Assembly (NCBI GenBank): GCA_965205545.1
Contig: OZ242170.1
Coordinates: 558,001 to 622,000, forward strand
Source: Bin55 sp965205545
Lineage (GTDB): Bacteria > Pseudomonadota > Gammaproteobacteria > Pseudomonadales > Azotimanducaceae
DNA length: 64,000 nucleotides
Direction: 5' to 3'
Shown here: positions 24,314 through 32,946 of the stretch, piece after piece
Numbering within the stretch: position 1 is the stretch's first letter
How the letters are laid out: every line of letters begins with the position of its first letter
Program-made: the position numbers and the translations under genes
Notes under the pieces: generated by a model
What the model was told of the DNA's origin: nothing
The model's input: only the letters and a program-made list of their open reading frames with translations
The model's database searches: none

Positions 24314-26719
24314 ATGACAGGACTTCTCGACAAAATTCGAGTCCTGGACTTGACCACCAGTCGAGGAGAAATTGCCGGGCGTCTGCTTGCGGACTTGGGA
24401 GCAGATGTAGTCAAGATCGAATGTGCGTACAACAACAACAGCAAACGCCTGCCTCCCTTTACGCCAAACGGTGAATCGCTGTATTGGTCCGCCTATGGCA
24501 TGGGAAAAAAGTGCGTTGAAGTTGACCTCGACGATGCCGCGGCAATCAATACTCTCTTGCAGCTTGCAACATACGCTGACGTTCTGATTGAATCCTTCGA
24601 CGCTAAATTCGCTTACACCCGAGGTATCGGCTACGATCAATTGAGCGAACTCAATCCTCGTCTCATTTACGCTGCTGTGACTCCGTTTGGACAAGACGGT
24701 CCAAAATCTCACTGGCCGACCACTGACTTAACTCTCGAGGCAGCTGGTGGCAGGCTGTCCATCCAAGGAGACCCGGATAGACCCCCTCTTCCCGTTGGCT
24801 ATCCACAAGCCTTTCTGCATGCGGGTGCACAGCTTGCAGCTGACATAGTGGTCGCTCTTAATGAACGGGAGCTGTCTGGATTGGGGCAGTTTCTAGATCT
24901 ATCCGCACAGGAGACCATGTGGTGGACGCTCATGGCGGCGCAAGGTTCTCCTGTTTGCAACGGAACTGATCCTCCAGGTGCAGGCGATGACCGCGACACT
25001 CGTCGCCGAGGACAAGGCACGCAAATGGCGGCTGCTAAGGACGGATTAGTGACTATTGCACCTGGCGCAAGCCCCTTGGGCACCAAAACGATGTTCAGTT
25101 TCGCCATCGAGGAAGCGAGGGAGCTCGGTGACGTGGAGACCGAATTGCTCCAATACGACTGGAACAACTGGATTCCTCACTATCGCGCAGGAGAAATCAC
25201 ACCTCAGCACTTGCAGTCGATGAACACACTGGTTGCTGAGTTTGTGGCTCGGCGCACCAAACTGGAGCTGGTGCAATGGGCGCTGGAAAACAATCTACGG
25301 TTGGGACCTCTAAATTCGACGAAGGACTTGCTAACGTTTCCACAATTCGTGGACCGCGAATTCTTCTGCGTCGTCGACGGCACGCCTCAACCGGCGAACT
25401 GGGTGAGGTTTTCCCGCACACCGCTGCAGCACAGTCCTCAACGAAACATTAGTATTTCAGATATCTCGTGGTCAGCGACGCCGTGCGATCATTCAGGAGA
25501 TGCTCCGAGACCCGGAAACGCGTTTGAAGGGCTCAAAGTTGCGGATTTCTCATGGGTGGCTGCAGGTCCCACTGTAGCAAAGTGCCTTGCCGACCACGGT
25601 GCAACTGTCGTCAAGGTCGAGTCTCAAACTAGGCCCGATCTTTCAAGAACGCTGCCACCCTTCATTGACGGCCAACCAGGATTGAACCGCAGTTATTGGA
25701 GCTTTCTCTATGCAACTTCGAAACTGAGTTTGCAGTGCAATCTGGCCACAGACGCTGGCCGAAGATTAGCTCGAAAGCTTTGCGACTGGGCTGATGTCGT
25801 AGTTGAGAGCTTTTCGCCGGGCACTATGGAACGATTTGGACTCGACTACAACAGTCTAAGCGCCGATCGGCCTGATCTAATTGTGTTCAGCACTTCCATG
25901 CTGGGCCAAACCGGACCGTTTAGCGCATATGCGGGATACGGCCAACAGGCATCCGGTTTTTGCGGCTTTCACAACATTACAGGATGGCCGGATCGCGACC
26001 CTTGTGGGGTCGCAACGCCCTATACGGATGTAATCGCTCCAAAGTTTGGAATCGCGGCTCTCGCTGCTGCAATTTTGGAGCGACGCCGAACCGGGTTGGG
26101 ACAGCACATCGACCTAGCGCAGGCTGAATGCTCCATGATGTTTCTGGCACCAGTAATACTTGACGAGGTAGTCAACGGCAAAACTGCAACTGCACAGGGA
26201 TTCGATTCAACGTATGCGTGTCCGCAAGGCGTATATGCCTGCGAGGGGACTCAAAGGTTTATAGCGATTTCGGCCGAAACCGCAGACCACTGGCGCAACC
26301 TTAGGCACCTTGTTCCCGATCTACGATCTTACGGAGATGAATTTGACAAATTTGAACGCAGATGGGCATCGCGAAGGAATATCAACGCTGCCATCGAGAA
26401 ATGGACCAAGTCTAAAGAAGCGTTTGCGTTAGAGGCCAAGATGATTGCAGAGGGTATACCAGCTTCAGTTGTCATGCGACCAACGGATGTTTTTGTGGAT
26501 CCTCAAATCGAGGCACGAAAGATCAAGCAAACGATTTTTCACAAGGAATGCGGCGATGTGATTCATTGGGGATTCCCCACTCGTTTCTCAGCCAAGGAAA
26601 CGATGGTTCGCAACGCTCCTCCTTGCATGGGTGAGCACAACGGCTTTGTCATGCGGGAGCTGCTGCAATTGAGCGACGACGAGATTCGCAGCTATCACGA
26701 AGAGTCAGCCATCGAGTAA
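24314..26719 (+). CDS. Tandem CaiB/BaiF-type (class III) CoA-transferase, two fused domains
   Basis: An 801-residue protein from ATG 24314 (an upstream TTG at 24257 would add 19 residues with no family likeness). Two full class III CoA-transferase domains are fused: about 1-385 and 405-801. Each opens with a conserved strand pattern, Ile-Arg-Val-Leu-Asp-Leu and Leu-Lys-Val-Ala-Asp-Phe, then Leu-Ala-Asp-x-Gly-Ala-x-Val-Val-Lys-Val/Ile-Glu. Near the catalytic Asp position domain 2 reads Pro-Tyr-Thr-Asp-Val, whereas domain 1 reads Gly-Tyr-Pro-Gln-Ala, so only domain 2 seems to keep the Asp that carries the CoA thioester intermediate. Normal family members are 380-430 residue chains that form interlocked dimers; this fusion may be an internal heterodimer. 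Substrate acids are unknown. Confidence 0.85.
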   Translation: MTGLLDKIRVLDLTTSRGEIAGRLLADLGADVVKIECAYNNNSKRLPPFTPNGESLYWSAYGMGKKCVEVDLDDAAAINTLLQLATYADVLIESFDAKFAYTRGIGYDQLSELNPRLIYAAVTPFGQDGPKSHWPTTDLTLEAAGGRLSIQGDPDRPPLPVGYPQAFLHAGAQLAADIVVALNERELSGLGQFLDLSAQETMWWTLMAAQGSPVCNGTDPPGAGDDRDTRRRGQGTQMAAAKDGLVTIAPGASPLGTKTMFSFAIEEARELGDVETELLQYDWNNWIPHYRAGEITPQHLQSMNTLVAEFVARRTKLELVQWALENNLRLGPLNSTKDLLTFPQFVDREFFCVVDGTPQPANWVRFSRTPLQHSPQRNISISDISWSATPCDHSGDAPRPGNAFEGLKVADFSWVAAGPTVAKCLADHGATVVKVESQTRPDLSRTLPPFIDGQPGLNRSYWSFLYATSKLSLQCNLATDAGRRLARKLCDWADVVVESFSPGTMERFGLDYNSLSADRPDLIVFSTSMLGQTGPFSAYAGYGQQASGFCGFHNITGWPDRDPCGVATPYTDVIAPKFGIAALAAAILERRRTGLGQHIDLAQAECSMMFLAPVILDEVVNGKTATAQGFDSTYACPQGVYACEGTQRFIAISAETADHWRNLRHLVPDLRSYGDEFDKFERRWASRRNINAAIEKWTKSKEAFALEAKMIAEGIPASVVMRPTDVFVDPQIEARKIKQTIFHKECGDVIHWGFPTRFSAKETMVRNAPPCMGEHNGFVMRELLQLSDDEIRSYHEESAIE

Positions 26720-26822
26720 ATTGAACGAGGATCGATATCGTCATTCAATTTGCTCGTGGCTATTAGCACCTGCCCGAAGTTAGTAAAACGTATATTGGTC
26801 GACTGCGATTCCACAAAGGAAC

Positions 26823-26850
26823 CTAGGGTGCTAAAGGCTTAGCACCCTAG
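26823..26850. terminator. Strong bidirectional hairpin terminator between convergent genes
   Basis: CTAGGGTGCTAA and TTAGCACCCTAG form a perfect 12-bp stem around a 4-base loop, in the 156-base gap between the convergent CoA-transferase and AGCS symporter genes. No long T run follows on either side. The stem length and convergent setting make a shared transcription terminator likely. Confidence 0.7.
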
Positions 26851-26875
26851 TCGTCGCATTACCAATCTTCAGGCC

Positions 26876-28549
26876 CTATGCAGCATCCTTCTGTGGGGAA
26901 TCACGGTCAAAAAACTCTTTGGTAGTGGTCTTCATATCTTTACTCAACAGAGTGATTCCAATAAGGTTCGGTAGCGCCATTAACACGAGCGTGACCGCAG
27001 AGAACTTCCACACAAGCGAAGTCTCAAGAATTGTTCCCAAGAAGAAGATCCCTGTATAAGCCAAACGATAGGCAAACACATACTTCACCCCAAAGAGGTA
27101 TACGATGGCACGATCTCCGTAGTACGACCAAGCAACAGCGGTCGTGAACGCAAACAACACCAATGTCACTGTCACCGCATACTGTCCAAAGTCTCCGAAA
27201 AATCCTCTCTTGAACGCTTCGGAAGTCAATGCCACCGAGTGAATGAGCGACTTTCCGCTGACCACATAGCCAACAGGAAGCATCCCATTCTCTACGGTTA
27301 CCACCCCGGTATAGGGTTCTCCGTTGCGACTAATTCGCACATCCTCCGCAAGTGATCGATTGTGAATTACGGAGATGTTCGGGCTTTGTATGGCGCCATC
27401 TCTCACCACTATGTCTGCATTGAGCGTCACAATGGGGTTGTGAGTTGGACGAGCCAGTCCCAAATGCTCACGCAGGATCGCCACATGTTCAGCGTTGGTA
27501 TCGGAATAGGATCCCTCAATGAACTCTGTCGACGATCGCTCAAAGTCATTCTCGAATTTTTCGGTCCAAACGCCCGAGGAGAGAATCACCAATCCAGTGA
27601 TTGTGCAAATGATTAGAGTGTCGATGAAAGGCTCCAAGAGCGAAACTAAACCCTCAGGGACTGGATCATCGGCTTTGGCACTTGCGTGCGCAATCGGTGC
27701 CGAGCCTTGACCAGCTTCGTTGGAAAACAGACCCCTTCCGACACCCTTTGTGAATGCGTACGCGATGCTTGCACCAAGAAAGCCACCGACGGCAGCGCTG
27801 CCGCTAAAAATGCTCGAAAAGATCGCCGCGAACGAAGGAAGAATTTGATCCAGATTCATGGCGATTACTGCAATCGCTCCGACCAAGTAGACAGCGGCCA
27901 TGGCAGGCACGACTTTCGACGCAAAGTTTGCTATCCGCTTAATTCCTCCGAGGATGATCAGTGCGAGAAAGCCGGCTAGCACCAATCCTGTTGCCCAGCC
28001 CGGAATTCCAAATGACGCTTCCAATCCCTGAGCAACGTTGTTACTCTGCGGAAGGTTTCCGCTACCTAGTGTGGAGAAGATGGTTGCCACTGCAAATATC
28101 ACAGCCAGCCACTTCATGTTTAGCTTGCGTTCCATGTAATACATCGGTCCGCCAGCGATCTCGCCTTTGTCGTCCTTAACACGATACTTGTGCGAGAGTG
28201 TTACCTCTACAAACTTTGTTGTCATGCCAATGAATGCAGTCGCCCACATCCAAAAAAGGGCTGCCGGTCCACCTAGGAACAACGCAAAGGCGACGCCTCC
28301 AATGTTGCCTGTGCCAACCGTGCCGGAAAGAGCTGTTGATAACGCTTGAAAGTGGGTAGTGTCGCCTTCTGCTTCTGGTTTTGCCTCTTTTCCTAAAAGA
28401 ATTCGCCACCCGCGACGGAAATAGCGAAGCTGCGGAAATCCCAAGTACAGCGTGAACCACACCCCCACCGCAAGGAGCACGATGGGAAACCATAGTGCCG
28501 ACCCCAATAGGCTGTCCAGCCAATCCAAAAAGTTTGCTAGATCTTGCAT
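26876..28549 (-). CDS. Sodium:alanine/glycine symporter, AGCS family
   Basis: A 557-residue inner-membrane transporter that imports alanine or glycine with sodium. Family marks include Gly-Thr-Gly-Asn-Ile-Gly-Gly near 79-85, Gly-Gly-Pro-Met-Tyr-Tyr-Met-Glu-Arg, Phe-Ser-Asn-Glu-Ala-Gly-Gln-Gly-Ser-Ala-Pro-Ile-Ala-His-Ala, and about 11 helices. It is longer than the common 450-490 residues because a soluble insertion of roughly 110 residues (about 325-435) sits between helices in the C-terminal half; I do not know its role. The ATG has an AGGGA ribosome site 6 bases upstream. It ends at the shared terminator. Confidence 0.93.
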   Translation of the reverse strand: MQDLANFLDWLDSLLGSALWFPIVLLAVGVWFTLYLGFPQLRYFRRGWRILLGKEAKPEAEGDTTHFQALSTALSGTVGTGNIGGVAFALFLGGPAALFWMWATAFIGMTTKFVEVTLSHKYRVKDDKGEIAGGPMYYMERKLNMKWLAVIFAVATIFSTLGSGNLPQSNNVAQGLEASFGIPGWATGLVLAGFLALIILGGIKRIANFASKVVPAMAAVYLVGAIAVIAMNLDQILPSFAAIFSSIFSGSAAVGGFLGASIAYAFTKGVGRGLFSNEAGQGSAPIAHASAKADDPVPEGLVSLLEPFIDTLIICTITGLVILSSGVWTEKFENDFERSSTEFIEGSYSDTNAEHVAILREHLGLARPTHNPIVTLNADIVVRDGAIQSPNISVIHNRSLAEDVRISRNGEPYTGVVTVENGMLPVGYVVSGKSLIHSVALTSEAFKRGFFGDFGQYAVTVTLVLFAFTTAVAWSYYGDRAIVYLFGVKYVFAYRLAYTGIFFLGTILETSLVWKFSAVTLVLMALPNLIGITLLSKDMKTTTKEFFDRDSPQKDAA

Positions 28550-28714
28550 TTCAATCCCTCACGTTCCCTGCTCAACTTGCTTTGAAGTCTTGCATTTCGT
28601 CCAGGCGACGAATCGGTGATCTCATCTCCCAGCCCTCAACCGTATATTACCCGTAGCACCTACACAAGCATTGCTACTCCAGAAGATCAATTTATCGGCA
28701 AGCCAATCCCCGCC

Positions 28715-30064
28715 CTACCTTGCTCGTTCGCGCATCGTTACAAATTCCTCAGCAGACGTAGGATGAATAGCGATGGTTCGATCAAAGTCCGCTTTGCTTG
28801 CCTTCGCGGTGATGGCCACAGCGATTCCTTGAATGATTTCTCCAGCATCTGGTCCAACCATGTGCGCCGCGACAACCCTATCCGAACCCCCATCCACTAG
28901 CAGCTTCATGTAGGACTTTTCACTCCTACCGGTCAAAGTGTGCTTCATGGGCCTAAAGGAAGTCTCGAATACCTGCAAATCGGAATACTTAGTGCTAGCT
29001 TCCTCCTCTGTTGGACCAACGGTTCCGATATTGGGCTGACAAAACACGCAGGTCGGTATAGACGAGTAATCCACATCGCGGATCTGAGAGCCGAAAGTCG
29101 TGTGAGCGAACGCCATCCCCTCCGCTATTGCAACAGGAGTGAGCTGGACACGATCAATTACATCTCCAAGGGCGAAGATGTTTGGAGATGAAGTACGAAA
29201 TGTGTCGTCGATCTCGATGGCTCCCTCCTCGTTCAGGGATACGCCTGTGTTCTCCAGTCCGAGGCCCTGAGTAAGGGGACGTCTGCCGGTTGCATACATG
29301 ACGGAATCTGCTTTGAGCGTTCGCCCGCTTCCCAAGGTGAGCACTCTGGCGTCACGTACTTCTTCTATCTTCTCCACGGTTTCATCGAAGAGAAGATTTA
29401 TGCCCTTCCGCTCAAGTTCCTCCCTGACAAACTCGCGAATTCCCAAGTCGAATCCCCGTAAGAACAGCGGTCCTCGATAGATCAAGGATGTCTCTACACC
29501 GAGACCGCTCATGATTCCCGCGAACTCAACGGCAATGTAGCCGCCTCCCACGATCACGATTCTTTCTGGCAGTTGAGGAAGGTAGAACATTTCGTTCGAA
29601 GAAATCGCTAGGTGGCTCCCTTCAAACTTGGGAATGTGCGGCCACGATCCAGTCGCAATAAGGACTTTCTCTGCGGTGATTTGTCGTTCGCCGATCTGAA
29701 GCGTGTTTTCGTCTAGAAATAGGGCATGGTCGTTGAAAATCTCTACTCCGGCACCTTCGAGCAGATTTCGATAGACTCCATTCAAACGTTGTATTTCTGC
29801 AGTCTTGTTGTCGCGAAGAGTCTCCCAATTGACTCCATTGGCAGAGACATCCCATCCGTAGGATCTAGCATCGTCAAAGTCCTCGGAGAAATGGGCGCCA
29901 TACACGAACAGTTTTTTGGGGACGCATCCCACATTGACGCACGTGCCGCCGAGATAACGTTCTTCGGCAATCGCAACTCGAGCACCGAATCCTGACGACA
30001 TTCGCGCGGCTCGCACTCCCCCCGAACCTGCGCCAATTACGAATAGGTCGTAGTCGTACTTCAT
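28715..30064 (-). CDS. gor: Glutathione-disulfide reductase
   Basis: A 449-residue FAD-dependent enzyme that reduces glutathione disulfide with NADPH in the cytosol. The FAD motif Gly-Ala-Gly-Ser-Gly-Gly is at 11-16. The redox-active pair is Cys42/Cys47 in Gly-Gly-Thr-Cys-Val-Asn-Val-Gly-Cys-Val-Pro-Lys. The second Rossmann motif is Gly-Gly-Gly-Tyr-Ile-Ala-Val-Glu-Phe, followed by an Arg that favours NADPH. The C-terminal His-Pro-Thr-Ser-Ala-Glu-Glu carries the catalytic His/Glu pair. Length is standard. The next minus-strand gene downstream is the AGCS symporter, across 165 bases with no obvious feature. Confidence 0.94.
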   Translation of the reverse strand: MKYDYDLFVIGAGSGGVRAARMSSGFGARVAIAEERYLGGTCVNVGCVPKKLFVYGAHFSEDFDDARSYGWDVSANGVNWETLRDNKTAEIQRLNGVYRNLLEGAGVEIFNDHALFLDENTLQIGERQITAEKVLIATGSWPHIPKFEGSHLAISSNEMFYLPQLPERIVIVGGGYIAVEFAGIMSGLGVETSLIYRGPLFLRGFDLGIREFVREELERKGINLLFDETVEKIEEVRDARVLTLGSGRTLKADSVMYATGRRPLTQGLGLENTGVSLNEEGAIEIDDTFRTSSPNIFALGDVIDRVQLTPVAIAEGMAFAHTTFGSQIRDVDYSSIPTCVFCQPNIGTVGPTEEEASTKYSDLQVFETSFRPMKHTLTGRSEKSYMKLLVDGGSDRVVAAHMVGPDAGEIIQGIAVAITAKASKADFDRTIAIHPTSAEEFVTMRERAR

Positions 30065-30106
30065 GCGCGGGGATCCACGAATTGACGCGGGAACCGAATC
30101 GATTCG

Positions 30107-31273
30107 CTATGTCGTTCCAACAACGCCATCCGCTACTAGCTGTTCAAGATGCGAATCGGTTAGCGAAAGCTCTTTTTGCAACACATGAGCAGTATGCTCG
30201 CCTAGCAGCGGCGCAGGCTCCAATGAGACCTCACTTGCCGAAAGCCTCGCTGGAAGGCCGAGGAGCTCTATGGTTCCATGAATGGGATGTTCCACTTCCT
30301 GAATGAAACCTCGACTCCGCAGATGCGGGTTCTCATGAAGTTCCTTAGTGCTCAATACGGCTCCTACCGGCACTCCAGCCTGCGCTAAGTAATCCATTGC
30401 TTCGTACTTGTCTCGTAGAACTGTCCACTTTTCGACTTCATGCTTAACTAGATGGCGATTCTCAGTCAAATAGTCGTCAGTGAGTAGATCTGGTCGTTCG
30501 ATTGCATTGCAAAGCGCTTGGAACATCTTGGGAGTTACAGCCATGATCCAAATGTAGTCGTTGGCATCGTCGCCTTTGCATCTATACAGCGTTGAGCCAG
30601 CCCAGCGTCCATTTCCCGTGCGTCGAGCGGCTTGGTTGCCAAACTGACCCCCCGACATGGACGTGCGAAGGTAGTAAGTCATGGCTTCCTGCATCGATAT
30701 CTCGATGAACTGGCCTTCGCCGGTCTTGAGCTTCTGAATATATGCGGCAGTGATGGCGAGCGCCATCTGCACACCTGTACCGGCATCCCCAGTTGTCGGA
30801 CCTGGACGCATTGGAGGTCCGTCGCTCTCGCCGGTAATCGAGAACGCTCCAGCGACTGCTTGAGCAACCATGTCGTAGCACTTGTATTGGGACCAGGGTC
30901 CTGACAGCCCGAATCCCTTCACTCGAGCATAGATTACATCGGGTTTCACATCACGCAGCGTCTCGTAGTCAATGTGTAATTTCTCGACTACACCTGGACC
31001 ATAGTTTTCTACGAAAACGTCAAATTTGGGAACTAGGTCGAGCAGGATTTCTCGTCCAGCAGCGGATTTCAAGTCCAAGGCGACGCTTTTCTTGTTCGAA
31101 TTCCACAGAACGAAGTACTCGCTACTTCCCGTGGGCCCTCTCCCAGGATCACCTCGTTGCGGGGCTTCGATCTTTACGACATCTGCACCAAGCCATGCCA
31201 AAGCTTGAGTGCACGATGTGCCAGCCTCGTACTGGGTCATGTCCAAGATGCGCAAGCCAGTTAATGCGGCCAC
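30107..31273 (-). CDS. CaiB/BaiF-type (class III) CoA-transferase
   Basis: A 388-residue single-domain CoA-transferase. It starts with Leu-Arg-Ile-Leu-Asp-Met-Thr-Gln-Tyr-Glu-Ala-Gly-Thr and Leu-Gly-Ala-Asp-Val-Val-Lys-Ile-Glu-Ala-Pro, the family signature. The likely catalytic Asp is in Thr-Thr-Gly-Asp-Ala-Gly-Thr-Gly near 168-175, the position that is Gln in domain 1 of the tandem homologue at 24.3 kb. Family members move CoA between organic acids such as formate/oxalate, carnitine or bile-acid derivatives. No dehydrogenase or hydratase gene is adjacent, so the substrate is not inferred. It lies 42 bases upstream of gor on the same strand. Confidence 0.9.
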   Translation of the reverse strand: MAALTGLRILDMTQYEAGTSCTQALAWLGADVVKIEAPQRGDPGRGPTGSSEYFVLWNSNKKSVALDLKSAAGREILLDLVPKFDVFVENYGPGVVEKLHIDYETLRDVKPDVIYARVKGFGLSGPWSQYKCYDMVAQAVAGAFSITGESDGPPMRPGPTTGDAGTGVQMALAITAAYIQKLKTGEGQFIEISMQEAMTYYLRTSMSGGQFGNQAARRTGNGRWAGSTLYRCKGDDANDYIWIMAVTPKMFQALCNAIERPDLLTDDYLTENRHLVKHEVEKWTVLRDKYEAMDYLAQAGVPVGAVLSTKELHENPHLRSRGFIQEVEHPIHGTIELLGLPARLSASEVSLEPAPLLGEHTAHVLQKELSLTDSHLEQLVADGVVGTT

Positions 31274-31368
31274 AACATCACCTTGTCGGATTTGGTTTAG
31301 CGAAGTGCTATTTTAGTGGCGTGACCGAATTCCAGCATTCAGGCGCTAGAAACCTGTACAAGGGCTAG

Positions 31369-32640
31369 CTAGTCGCTGCGAAAGTCCTCAGAGAGCGGCA
31401 AAGAGTCACGAAATTTCTCGAGGGTCACAAGGCAGTAGTCCTCTCCCTTTTCGAACCGCACAACCGAATTCTCAAATCCCACCAGCAAGTGATTTGACCG
31501 AGGGACGATGCCACCAAATGACCTCTGGCTGCTTCTATACATTTCTCGCCAGAATCCACCGGGTCTCAGCTCGTAAACTCGCGAACCGGGAGGTCGGTCG
31601 GGGTGCTGGTAGGTCTCATCAAGCAATACGACATACGTTTCCAGTAGCTCGCCGTTCGGCGATTGACAATTCAACATGTGAGGCCGCGCAACACTCCCTA
31701 CGTACATGCCTTCGCTTGTAGCATCGATTTTCCACCAAATATGGGACTCCGTGTGGTTTCGCGTTTCGTATGTCGAAATATCCGCAGCTTCCTTGTCATG
31801 GATTCCTACCAATACATGCCCCGTGTCCAAGCTGTCAAACCTTACATAGTCGTGATGTTCAGCAGGAGCGATTTGATGCACGCCGTCCAAGGCATCATTT
31901 GTCTGCGAGTCTTCATCGTTCTGAAAATCCCTCAGGTGTGCTCGCTTGCGGGAAAAATCGACTTGGCTCAACAACAGAGTAGTTGGTGGCGGAAATGATT
32001 CATTGCGTCGAGTGTCTTGCCACAGCGTGATGAGTACATCCTGTAATCCGTAGTCGGAATCAGGTATACCAAGAGCTTCCAAACCCAGGTAGTACCCTGA
32101 GGCGTTTACATCCCAGGACCTATTGGTCCCCAACTGCACTATACGCAACTCCTGATCGCCACGACTTGTGGATCCGTAAACAAGCAGCGGATTGATGTAA
32201 TCGTAGAAATACACTATGCGAGGAGGCGTACAGTGTGCGCACTTCCAAACTTTCTCCGGCTTGGATTCGCCGTAACGCAAGAGGTGAATGTCGTTCTTGT
32301 GCCTCCAAAAGCTATCTTCAGAAAGCATTCCAACTACATACAACTCTGAATCTATTCGCACGAATTGGACGTCGGCGCTGTACTTGTGTTGGAATTGATA
32401 GGAGTCGAGCAGCACGAACTCATTGCTAAACTCGAACACTCCCTCGGAGGTCAGCAGTGCAACGCGATTCTCGTCCAACTCCTCGAGCTTAGAAACCCAC
32501 CCATTGGTTCCCCAGACATCGTAGCCAGCCAAATCGCCATCGTCCATTTGAGTGACGACCTCAAGGCAGTGAGACATGCCCGACCCGACAACAAGCGCCA
32601 ATGCGACGAGTACACCAAAGATTCCGCGGTAGAACCTCAT
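31369..32640 (-). CDS. Secreted protein of unknown function, propeller-like composition
   Basis: A 423-residue protein from the ATG at 32640, where a signal peptide is plain (Arg-Phe-Tyr-Arg, then about 17 hydrophobic residues, then Gly-Met-Ser-His-Cys). A longer frame to 32694 adds 18 polar residues and hides the signal, so it is not preferred. The mature part is rich in Tyr, Trp, Asp and short beta-like segments and has several Cys (His-Cys, Trp-Lys-Cys-Ala-His-Cys, Asn-Cys, Tyr-Cys). It may form a beta-propeller, but no repeat motif is clear enough to name. It lies immediately outside the recombinase end of the conjugation block. Confidence 0.55.
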   Translation of the reverse strand: MRFYRGIFGVLVALALVVGSGMSHCLEVVTQMDDGDLAGYDVWGTNGWVSKLEELDENRVALLTSEGVFEFSNEFVLLDSYQFQHKYSADVQFVRIDSELYVVGMLSEDSFWRHKNDIHLLRYGESKPEKVWKCAHCTPPRIVYFYDYINPLLVYGSTSRGDQELRIVQLGTNRSWDVNASGYYLGLEALGIPDSDYGLQDVLITLWQDTRRNESFPPPTTLLLSQVDFSRKRAHLRDFQNDEDSQTNDALDGVHQIAPAEHHDYVRFDSLDTGHVLVGIHDKEAADISTYETRNHTESHIWWKIDATSEGMYVGSVARPHMLNCQSPNGELLETYVVLLDETYQHPDRPPGSRVYELRPGGFWREMYRSSQRSFGGIVPRSNHLLVGFENSVVRFEKGEDYCLVTLEKFRDSLPLSEDFRSD

Positions 32641-32697
32641 TGTGCTGTGCTCCTGACTCTCCTGTTGATTAGCGGTCAAAAAATTGAGTCGCAATCT

Positions 32698-32889
32698 TTA
32701 CACGACTGACCGAGAAATTACATACCATTCGACACGCTCTTGCAAATCCGGTTCAGCAATTCGCAGCATTGCGGCCAAATAGGATTCGCGAAGTCTACTG
32801 TCGAAATCTTCGCATTGGCAAAAATGGGCTGACATTCCACAACAATCCAGTATTCCTTCACGTTTGGGAAAACTTGCGATTTCTCTCAA
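32698..32889 (-). CDS. Possible small hypothetical protein at the element boundary
   Basis: A 63-residue open frame starting at TTG, with protein-like composition: a Cys-rich stretch (Asp-Cys-Cys-Gly, then Phe-Cys-Gln-Cys) followed by an amphipathic helix (Arg-Leu-Arg-Glu-Ser-Tyr-Leu-Ala-Ala-Met-Leu). It occupies most of the 306-base gap between the recombinase and the secreted protein gene and lies 57 bases after the recombinase stop. The ribosome site is poor and no family is known, so it may be a chance frame or a gene fragment. Confidence 0.3.
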   Translation of the reverse strand: MREIASFPKREGILDCCGMSAHFCQCEDFDSRLRESYLAAMLRIAEPDLQERVEWYVISRSVV

Positions 32890-32946
32890 TTAATCTTACG
32901 AACGCTTTATATAGATTCCGTTTGGGATGGCATGGTTACAAACGAA

